From NCBI GenBank assembly GCA_016929735.1, contig JAFGID010000198.1, positions 1-20,505 of the forward strand: a DNA stretch of 20,505 bases, in the 5' to 3' direction. This document shows positions 15,389-20,505 of the stretch, one piece after another. A program made the position numbers and the translations under genes. The notes under the pieces are model-generated. The model did no database searches. It was not told where the DNA came from and was given only the letters and a program-made list of their open reading frames with translations. This DNA comes from Ignavibacteriales bacterium (GTDB lineage: Bacteria > Bacteroidota > Ignavibacteria > Ignavibacteriales > Melioribacteraceae). The stretch's first letter is position 1; every line of letters begins with the position of its first letter.

Positions 15389-16111
15389 ATGGATAAATTA
15401 AAGGTAAAATTACGTAATAAAAATTTATTTATATATTTGATTTACATAGGTATCATCATTCTTGTTATTTCAACTTCTTGCGCTCAGGAAAAAATGAACA
15501 TAAATATGTCCAGATTTTATCAGAACTTACCTGAAGGATTCAGAGAACAAAATAACACAATTATTGATTCATTAATAGATAACGACAATGGATATATGTA
15601 TTTGCTTTCAACAAACGAATTTGGAGAATGTCATTATTCATTAAAAGTTTTTAAAAATGAAAAAAATAAAATTATATTTGTAATTACATATGACTATCCT
15701 CTTAGAGAATGCACTTATTATTCTTGGTTGTTTTTAGAATATAATGACGGCGATTTAAATGATGCCTTTAAAAAAGTATTTCCAAATTACTATGAGTATC
15801 CAGATTCTGTTCTTTATCAAATGGGCAGGGCATATCCACTTTTATCAGCAAAATTATTTTATGATGACAAAGAGACTTTACAATTATTGAAAGATTATAT
15901 TAATTATTATGCGGCTGATAAAAGTGTTCCGTATGATTATATTTTTTCTTTGTCAAGATTTGAAAAATCTATCGATGTAACTTTATCAATTTGTGATACA
16001 GAATTTGAAGAAAATATTTCTACAAAAGAAAAATTTGATAAACTAAAAAGCGAAGCAAAAACGATTACATTTAATTGGAATAACAAAAAAGAAGTTTTTA
16101 ATTTGGAATAA
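15389..16111 (+). CDS. Hypothetical lipoprotein, 240 residues
   Basis: I do not recognise this protein. A basic N terminus (KLKVKLRNKN) is followed by a hydrophobic stretch (about 13-27) and STSC, giving a plausible lipidation site at Cys31, so it is probably an exported lipoprotein. The mature part is acidic and aromatic-rich, with alternating beta-like strands (GYMYLLSTNEFGECHYSLKVF, KIIFVITYDYPLRECTYYSWLF) and a helical middle (ETLQLLKDYINYY). Three further cysteines occur. It begins on the base after the mgsA stop (TAAATG) and is followed 6 bases later by rlpA, so it is co-transcribed with envelope and metabolic genes alike. Function unknown; a periplasmic or outer-membrane role is the only safe inference. 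Confidence 0.78.
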   Translation: MDKLKVKLRNKNLFIYLIYIGIIILVISTSCAQEKMNINMSRFYQNLPEGFREQNNTIIDSLIDNDNGYMYLLSTNEFGECHYSLKVFKNEKNKIIFVITYDYPLRECTYYSWLFLEYNDGDLNDAFKKVFPNYYEYPDSVLYQMGRAYPLLSAKLFYDDKETLQLLKDYINYYAADKSVPYDYIFSLSRFEKSIDVTLSICDTEFEENISTKEKFDKLKSEAKTITFNWNNKKEVFNLE

Positions 16112-16117
16112 TTTTAT

Positions 16118-16849
16118 ATGAAAATAATTTTATTTATTTGCTCAATATTTATTTTTTCATTTAATTGTTTTTCTCAAGATGTTTACGTACAGCACGGTAA
16201 AGCATCCTATTACGCTGATAAATTTGAAGGTCGCTCAACAGCAAGTGGGGAAATCTATTGGCATTCAAAATTAACGGGAGCCCATCTTTCCTTACCTTTC
16301 AACACTAATGTAAAGGTAACAAATTTAGCAAATAATAAATTCGTTATTGTCAAAATAAATGATAGAGGACCTTTTGTTGCGGATAGAATAATTGATGTAT
16401 CCAAATCAGCAGCTATTCAGTTAGATATGATTAACGAGGGGACTGCCAATGTAAAAATTGAAGTAGTTCAAGATGATAAGAAAGACGATGCTTACGTTTT
16501 CGATGATATTAAGACAAATCCCCCGAAAGATCCACCCCCCTATAATATTCCTTTGGATGTTAAGCAAGATGAATATTATTTAATTTCGACATATCGTGTA
16601 ACACCTTCCGGTTATGGGGTACAAATAGGGAGTTATGTGGAATTTGCTAATCTTATCAAATTAGCAGAAAGTATTTCAGATAAATTTAAGCAAAAAACCT
16701 ATGTCCAAGTGGCGTTAGTTAATAATGTAAAATTTTACAGAGTAATTCTTGGCACTTATAATACAAGACAACAAGCCGAGGAATTCAAAGCTCAGATACA
16801 GGATACATTTCCCGATAGTTTTATCTATGATTTTAACATCACAAAATAA
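16118..16849 (+). CDS. RlpA-like septal lytic transglycosylase with SPOR domain
   Basis: A 243-residue exported protein. After a signal peptide (about 1-19) comes a double-psi beta-barrel RlpA domain (about 22-118): GKASYYADKFEGRSTASGE, AHLSLPF, VKVTNL, KINDRGPF and DRIIDVSKSAA. Glu45, His56 and Asp82 match, with identical spacing (11 and 26), the Glu120, His131 and Asp157 active site of Pseudomonas aeruginosa RlpA, which cleaves peptidoglycan strands lacking stem peptides at the division septum. A proline-rich linker (PPKDPPPYNIP) leads to a C-terminal SPOR domain (about 163-243: YGVQIGSYVEFANL, FYRVILGTYNTRQQAEEF) that binds denuded septal glycan. Cys17 is not in a good lipobox, so unlike E. 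coli RlpA this form is probably soluble in the periplasm. Six bases follow the previous stop. Confidence 0.92.
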   Translation: MKIILFICSIFIFSFNCFSQDVYVQHGKASYYADKFEGRSTASGEIYWHSKLTGAHLSLPFNTNVKVTNLANNKFVIVKINDRGPFVADRIIDVSKSAAIQLDMINEGTANVKIEVVQDDKKDDAYVFDDIKTNPPKDPPPYNIPLDVKQDEYYLISTYRVTPSGYGVQIGSYVEFANLIKLAESISDKFKQKTYVQVALVNNVKFYRVILGTYNTRQQAEEFKAQIQDTFPDSFIYDFNITK

Positions 16850-16854
16850 ATTTG

Positions 16855-16861
16855 AGGAGGT
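16855..16861 (+). promoter_or_regulatory. Strong Shine-Dalgarno deciding the serA-like start
   Basis: AGGAGGT is a near-perfect anti-16S match 5 bases before the ATG at 16867. It rules out the in-frame TTG at 16852, which lies upstream of it. It is by far the strongest ribosome binding site on this operon; most other genes here rely on overlap. Confidence 0.85.
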
Positions 16862-16866
16862 ACAAA

Positions 16867-17811
16867 ATGAAAGTTTTGGTTGCTGACAAATTCCCGGATA
16901 TTTATATTCAACAGATGAAAGACAAAAAACTTGAGGTAATTTATCAACCTAAATTAGGTGAGAATGACTTACCCGAAGTAGCAAAAGATGTTGATATCAT
17001 TATTGTTCGTTCAACTGTTGTGAACGAAAGAACAATTAAAGATGCTCAAAATTTAAAATTAATTATCAGGGCTGGTTCAGGGGTCAATAACATTGATACT
17101 AAGGCAGCTACTGCAAAAAAAGTATATGTTGCAAATTGTCCGGGTAAAAATTCTATTGCTGTGGCTGAGCTTGCGATCGGCTTGATGGTTGCCTTAGATC
17201 GAAGAATTCCGCATAATGTAATTGATTTCAAAAATAATATTTGGAATAAAGCAGAGTATTCAAAGGCTGATGGATTATTTGGAAAGACTTTTGGAGTTAT
17301 AGGAACAGGAAATATTGGTAGAGAAGTTGCAAAAAGAGCAAAAGCATTTGGAATGAAGGTAATCGGATACGATCTCGCTCAGACACCAGATACTGGAATA
17401 GAATATAAACAAAGCGTTGAAGATGTAGTTAAAAATTCTGATGTAATATCTGTTCACCTTCCTTCAAATTCAGAAACAAAAGGAATGTTTAACGAGAAAA
17501 TGTTTGACCTAATGAAGAAGGGAACAATATTTATTAACACATCGCGTCATCAAGTAATTAATGAAGATGATTTAATCAAAGCAGTACAAGAAAAAGGTAT
17601 AAAAGTAGGAATTGATGTTTTTGCTGATGAACCCGAGAGAAAGGATGGGACGGTATCCTCTAAACTTCAAAACATTAGTAACGTTTATGTTACTCATCAC
17701 ATTGGAGCTTCCACAGAACAAGCACAAAATGCAGTGGCAGAAGAAACTGTTAGAATAATAACCGAATATGTCGAAAAGAATAATGTTATAAATGCTGTAA
17801 ACAAATTTTAA
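16867..17811 (+). CDS. serA: D-3-phosphoglycerate dehydrogenase-like 2-hydroxyacid dehydrogenase
   Basis: A 314-residue NAD-dependent D-2-hydroxyacid dehydrogenase. The start is fixed by the strong ribosome binding site upstream. Substrate-domain sequences IIRAGSGVNNIDTKAA and CPGKNSIAVAELAIGLMVALDR are those of SerA-type enzymes. The Rossmann nucleotide site is FGVIGTGNIGREVAKRA (Gly146, Gly148, Gly151), with acidic Asp169 selecting NAD. Catalytic Arg227, Glu255 (FADEPE) and His278 (HHIGAST) are present. The reaction is probably 3-phosphoglycerate to 3-phosphohydroxypyruvate, the first step of serine synthesis. It is the short form: the ASB and ACT regulatory domains of longer SerA are absent, so serine feedback through ACT is not expected. 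The residue after the catalytic Arg is His rather than the usual Gly. Another 2-hydroxyacid (glyoxylate or hydroxypyruvate reductase) is the main alternative. Confidence 0.88.
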   Translation: MKVLVADKFPDIYIQQMKDKKLEVIYQPKLGENDLPEVAKDVDIIIVRSTVVNERTIKDAQNLKLIIRAGSGVNNIDTKAATAKKVYVANCPGKNSIAVAELAIGLMVALDRRIPHNVIDFKNNIWNKAEYSKADGLFGKTFGVIGTGNIGREVAKRAKAFGMKVIGYDLAQTPDTGIEYKQSVEDVVKNSDVISVHLPSNSETKGMFNEKMFDLMKKGTIFINTSRHQVINEDDLIKAVQEKGIKVGIDVFADEPERKDGTVSSKLQNISNVYVTHHIGASTEQAQNAVAEETVRIITEYVEKNNVINAVNKF

Positions 17812-17823
17812 TCTTTTAGTAAT

Positions 17824-17855
17824 AAAAAAGGCTGTCAATTAGACAGCCTTTTAAT
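17824..17855. terminator. Bidirectional intrinsic terminator between serA and the MqnA-like gene
   Basis: A strong hairpin has arms 17826-17836 (AAAAGGCTGTC) and 17842-17852 (GACAGCCTTTT), 11 base pairs, with loop AATTA. A-runs on one side and T-runs on the other let it stop transcription in both directions. It ends the seven-gene plus-strand operon, and its right arm overlaps the stop codon of the convergent minus-strand gene. Confidence 0.9.
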
Positions 17856-18606
17856 AATATTTCAATTCCTTTATATCTTTTATCTGTCCATAATAGAACA
17901 TAAGTTTTATCATTTCATTGACACCCGCTATTTCATTATCGGTCAATTCGAAATATACTGAATTAAAATTTTGCTTAAAATAATCCATTAAACGTATGTC
18001 TATTTTCAATTCGTTCCAAAGTGCTTTCAGATTATCTTCAATACGTATTTCAATACTCTGTAACCTCTCCGATAATTCATTGAAGCTATCTTTATTTTTA
18101 GCTACAAACAAATAATTTACATAAGGATAATCTACTAATTCTGCAAAATAATCTGGAAGACTAATTCCTCTTTCCAAATATTCAGGTTTAAAGTTTTCAT
18201 CACCAACAAGTAAAATGTTTTTATTTTTCATTTCAGAAATATTTCTATTAAGGAAAATTTCGACATCAATATCGTATTTTTCAATATATAAAATTTTAGA
18301 TAATAATACTTCATTTTTAGACATATCACCACTGATATAAAGATTCTTCAAGTCGTCACTTCCATAATAAAAATAAGAATTACCCAACTTTCCATCAAAA
18401 GATAAAGCATATTTTTTTGATATAAAAAATTCCTCATTACTAAGTATAACATCGCAGGTTGGAACCAAAGCAATATCGTAATCTTTTTCAATAAAGTTTT
18501 TTAGAATAAGTGATGACGGTAAATATTCAATATTCTTTTGAATTCCTTTAGGAAGATTTAATAAAAGCAACGAGGAGAAAATGTTTCTTGGTAGAATTAT
18601 TTTCAT
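17851..18606 (-). CDS. Divergent MqnA/MqnD-like protein
   Basis: A 251-residue protein with no signal peptide. Its layout resembles the MqnA/MqnD (VitK2_biosynth) family, a periplasmic-binding-protein fold: YLPSSLILKNFIEKDYDIALVPTCDVI near the N terminus, then a KYALSFDGKLGNSYFYYGSDDLKNLYIS stretch, NILLVGDENF in the middle and LPDYFAELVDYPYVNYLFVAKN later, the place where MqnA has a conserved GLPFVFA.W segment. MqnA makes 3-enolpyruvylbenzoate from chorismate in the futalosine route to menaquinone. The usual family N terminus (YLN..PL) is missing, so the assignment is distant and the reaction may differ. It stands alone: the rplS terminator lies upstream, a TATAAT (18643-18648) sits 37 bases before its ATG, and a bidirectional hairpin ends it. 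Confidence 0.55.
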   Translation of the reverse strand: MKIILPRNIFSSLLLLNLPKGIQKNIEYLPSSLILKNFIEKDYDIALVPTCDVILSNEEFFISKKYALSFDGKLGNSYFYYGSDDLKNLYISGDMSKNEVLLSKILYIEKYDIDVEIFLNRNISEMKNKNILLVGDENFKPEYLERGISLPDYFAELVDYPYVNYLFVAKNKDSFNELSERLQSIEIRIEDNLKALWNELKIDIRLMDYFKQNFNSVYFELTDNEIAGVNEMIKLMFYYGQIKDIKELKYY

Positions 18607-18662
18607 TTATTAAACTCTCTAAAATTCGCTCTCACTTTAACTATTATACAATTATTTCAAAT

Positions 18663-18687
18663 AAAAAACCGCCAACTGATGGCGGTT
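18663..18687 (-). terminator. Intrinsic terminator of the rplS operon
   Basis: Arms 18667-18674 (AACCGCCA) and 18680-18687 (TGGCGGTT) form an 8-bp, GC-rich stem with a 5-base loop, followed on the minus strand by six U bases (18663-18668, two of them shared with the stem). It lies 19 bases after the rplS stop, ahead of the MqnA-like gene. Confidence 0.88.
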
Positions 18688-18706
18688 CAATGTTAAAGCC
18701 AAATTT

Positions 18707-19054
18707 TTAATTAACTCTTTTATCTTTTATTCTTGCAGCTTTACCAGACAAGCCACGTAAGAAATATAATTTTGCCCTTCGAACTTTACCTTCTTTAACC
18801 AATTCAATTTTAGTAATTTTTGGCGAATTAAAAGGAAATATTCTTTCTACTCCAACACCATTAGAAATTTTTCTAACAGTAAAAGTTTTTTCACCTAAGG
18901 TTCCTCTTACGCTGATAACATCTCCTTCAAAAAATTGAATTCTTTCTTTATCTCCTTCAATAACTTTTGAATGAACTCGAATTCTATCACCGGATTTGAA
19001 ACTAGGTAAATCACTTCTTTTTTGTTCAGCTTTAATTTCGCTCAACTTATCCAT
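18707..19054 (-). CDS. rplS: 50S ribosomal protein L19
   Basis: A 115-residue L19, the normal length. Family sequences include FKSGDRIRVHSKVIEGDKERIQFFEGDVISVRG, TVRKIS.GVGVERIFPFNSP.I..IELVKEGKVRRAKLYFLRGLSGKAARIKD. L19 sits at the interface of the ribosomal subunits and contributes to an intersubunit bridge. It is the last gene of the khpA-rimM-trmD-rplS operon, starting 3 bases after trmD, with a GAG Shine-Dalgarno, and is followed by an intrinsic terminator. Confidence 0.98.
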   Translation of the reverse strand: MDKLSEIKAEQKRSDLPSFKSGDRIRVHSKVIEGDKERIQFFEGDVISVRGTLGEKTFTVRKISNGVGVERIFPFNSPKITKIELVKEGKVRRAKLYFLRGLSGKAARIKDKRVN

Positions 19055-19057
19055 CTT

Positions 19058-19741
19058 TTACTCCATTCTATTTATTTTTTTCCAATTTTCTGTTATTTCA
19101 ATTGATTTTTTGACTTTCCATTCTTTTATCAATTTTTCGTTCCCTGATAATAATACTGCAGGAACGGTCATACCTCTATAATCTGCTGGTCTTGTATATA
19201 CAGGTGCTGATAATAATTGCCCGTCCATAAAAGAATCATTTAACGCAGATTCACTATCGTTCAACACACCAGGAATCAGTCTGATTACCGAATCAATAAT
19301 TTCTACCGCAGCAATTTCCCCACCACTCAGAATAAAATTACCAATAGAAACGTCAAGGGTTGCAAATCTTTCTCTTACTCTTTCATCTATTCCTTTGTAT
19401 CTACCTGCAACTATAATTGTATTCCTTTCAAGTGATAGTTTCTTGGCTATTTCTTGATTGAAAATAATACCCTGCGGAGAAGTAAAAACAATATTCTGAT
19501 ATTCTTTTTCAGCGAGCAATTTTTCAATACATTCAAAGAACGGTTCAGGTTTAAGCACCATACCGGGCTCACCCCCGAATGGTCTATCATCTATTTGTTT
19601 GTGTTTGTCATAAGCATAATCTCTGAGATTATGAACATATATTTCAACAAGATTTTTATCCTGAGCCCTTTTTATTATGCTAGTATTAAGTGGTCCATTA
19701 AAGAAATCAGGAATTGCAGAAATAATATCAAATCTAATCAT
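19058..19741 (-). CDS. trmD: tRNA (guanine37-N1)-methyltransferase
   Basis: A 227-residue TrmD, which uses S-adenosylmethionine to methylate G37 next to the anticodon and so prevents frameshifting. It has the SPOUT trefoil-knot sequences: DDRPFGGEPGMVLKPEP, FTSPQGIIFNQ, VAGRYKGIDERVRE, SIGNFILSGGEIAAVEIID, then PVYTRPADYRGMTVPAVLLSGN in the C-terminal domain. The ATG at 19741 gives the usual MIRFDIIS start; a GTG one codon earlier is less likely. Its start overlaps the end of rimM by 8 bases, and rplS follows 3 bases later, the classical gene order. Confidence 0.98.
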   Translation of the reverse strand: MIRFDIISAIPDFFNGPLNTSIIKRAQDKNLVEIYVHNLRDYAYDKHKQIDDRPFGGEPGMVLKPEPFFECIEKLLAEKEYQNIVFTSPQGIIFNQEIAKKLSLERNTIIVAGRYKGIDERVRERFATLDVSIGNFILSGGEIAAVEIIDSVIRLIPGVLNDSESALNDSFMDGQLLSAPVYTRPADYRGMTVPAVLLSGNEKLIKEWKVKKSIEITENWKKINRME

Positions 19742-20246
19742 CACTAAACTCGAAATCTTCTGATAGATCTAATCGCTTTTTAATCGTGTCTATTTTTTTT
19801 ATAATCTTTTTTACAGCAGGAATTAAAATTTCCTTATTCTGATTATTCTCAACTACATAAACATCATTTGCAGGAAATGATAATACATTAATAATTTTCC
19901 CAACAAAATTCTTTCCTCTATAAACTGAGCAACCAATCAAGTCGGAAACCAAGTGTTCATCAGCACTCAAAACTGATTTACAAGAAGAATTAATATAAAT
20001 ATCTTTACCAATTAGAAAATCAATATCATCAGGATTATCAAAATTTAAAAACTTTACATAGATATCCTTCTTATCGTATGATAATTCCTCAATGTAAAAT
20101 TTTCGCAAATCCCCAAAAACATCAATCAAAACATATCTTAGCGCAAAAAATCTCAGATAATCACTTGATACAAGAGTAACTAGTAAATAACCCGTCCATT
20201 TATGACAACTCTTAATTTTTCCAATAATGATGTTGTCATGTTTCAA
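19734..20246 (-). CDS. rimM: Ribosome maturation factor RimM
   Basis: A 170-residue RimM, which binds ribosomal protein S19 and helps mature the 30S subunit head. The N-terminal domain starts IIIGKIKSCHKWTGYLLVT, where the family has a G-x-hydrophobic-K-G strand. The C-terminal PRC-barrel reads LIGCSVYRGKNFVGKIINVL, then NDVYVVENNQNKEILIPAVKKIIKKID. It is more divergent than its neighbours, as RimM usually is. No ATG exists near the N terminus and an upstream in-frame stop lies at 20268-20270, so a TTG start at 20246 (7 bases after khpA) is the best choice, though the ribosome binding site is weak. Position between khpA and trmD confirms the identity. Confidence 0.88.
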   Translation of the reverse strand: MKHDNIIIGKIKSCHKWTGYLLVTLVSSDYLRFFALRYVLIDVFGDLRKFYIEELSYDKKDIYVKFLNFDNPDDIDFLIGKDIYINSSCKSVLSADEHLVSDLIGCSVYRGKNFVGKIINVLSFPANDVYVVENNQNKEILIPAVKKIIKKIDTIKKRLDLSEDFEFSDD

Positions 20247-20253
20247 TTTCCAA

Positions 20254-20487
20254 TCAATCCAATATCTTTAGAATTGCTCTTTTACCATCTTTAGCAGCAA
20301 TTGCTGTCAAGAGAGTTCTCATTGCTTGAGCTGTTTTTCCCTGCTTGCCAATAACTTTTCCAATATCCTCTGTACCAACTTTCAATGTTAGTTCAACAGT
20401 TTTTTCATCTGGAGAAGTTTCCTGAATTTCCACACCGTCTGGATTGTCAACAAGATGTCTTGCAATGAATTCAATAAATTCTTTCAT
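20254..20487 (-). CDS. khpA: KH-domain RNA-binding protein KhpA
   Basis: A 77-residue single KH-domain protein, the full length of KhpA/YlqC. The RNA-binding GxxG loop is seen in IGKVIGKQGKTAQAMRTLL, followed by TAIAAKDGKRAILKILD. KhpA pairs with KhpB/Jag in Gram-positive bacteria to bind RNAs and influence cell division; in other phyla it is the conserved second gene of the rpsP operon. Here rimM follows 7 bases later. The gene expected upstream, rpsP, is outside the window; the 18 bases left at the right edge show nothing. Confidence 0.95.
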   Translation of the reverse strand: MKEFIEFIARHLVDNPDGVEIQETSPDEKTVELTLKVGTEDIGKVIGKQGKTAQAMRTLLTAIAAKDGKRAILKILD

Positions 20488-20505
20488 TTAAGGTACCCTA
20501 AAAAA

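Noticed and set aside
16852..16866. Upstream TTG start for the serA-like gene
   Set aside because: It would place the strong AGGAGGT site inside the coding region; the ATG at 16867 is correctly spaced from it.
1..20505. CRISPR arrays, tRNA or rRNA genes, insertion sequences, prophage, toxin-antitoxin or retron-like systems
   Set aside because: I saw no regularly spaced direct repeats, cloverleaf-like sequence, transposase, integrase, reverse transcriptase or paired small toxin/antitoxin genes anywhere in the window.

Overview
The window is about 20.5 kb of AT-rich bacterial DNA and almost all of it is coding; no stretch over 150 bases lacks a gene. It looks like a Gram-negative member of the Bacteroidota/Chlorobi/Ignavibacteria assemblage, most likely Ignavibacteria. 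The grounds are low GC, a secreted glycosidase with a type IX secretion (Por) tail that opens with NYPNPFNP, several lipoproteins, an LptF/LptG pair, and SurA-type chaperones next to a MoxR ATPase. This lineage call is inference from protein style, not from a marker-gene tree. I see no tRNA, rRNA, CRISPR array, transposon, phage gene or toxin-antitoxin pair.

Layout: (1) 2-919 (+), the 3' end of a secreted GH18 chitinase-like enzyme. (2) 933-5988 (-), a tight four-gene operon, in transcription order: three-domain parvulin lipoprotein, degenerate parvulin-like lipoprotein, SurA-like chaperone, MoxR ATPase. (3) 6105-7511 (-), a secreted gluzincin-type metallopeptidase-like protein. (4) 7654-10096 (+), two overlapping LptF/LptG permease genes for lipopolysaccharide export. 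(5) 10140-11708 (-), a DUF3467 protein and, separated from it by an intrinsic terminator, a TPR protein. (6) 11840-17811 (+), seven tightly packed genes: adenosine deaminase, a 114-residue unknown, urocanate hydratase, methylglyoxal synthase, an unknown lipoprotein, an RlpA/SPOR protein and a D-3-phosphoglycerate dehydrogenase-like enzyme, ending in a strong bidirectional hairpin. (7) 17851-18606 (-), a divergent MqnA-like protein. (8) 18707-20487 (-), the classical khpA-rimM-trmD-rplS translation operon, ending in an intrinsic terminator; its usual first gene, rpsP, would lie just beyond the right edge.

The main functional theme is the cell envelope: outer-membrane protein folding (region 2), LPS transport (4), peptidoglycan remodelling (RlpA) and several exported proteins. 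The rest is housekeeping metabolism and translation. I find no clear new defence or mobile system. The best leads are the orphan MqnA-like protein, the unknowns inside the seven-gene operon, the A10 tract where hutU overlaps mgsA, the metallopeptidase, and the PPIase/MoxR operon. Several starts were moved to a better codon (mgsA's neighbour serA to 16867, the peptidase to 7511, lptG to 9008, trmD to 19741).
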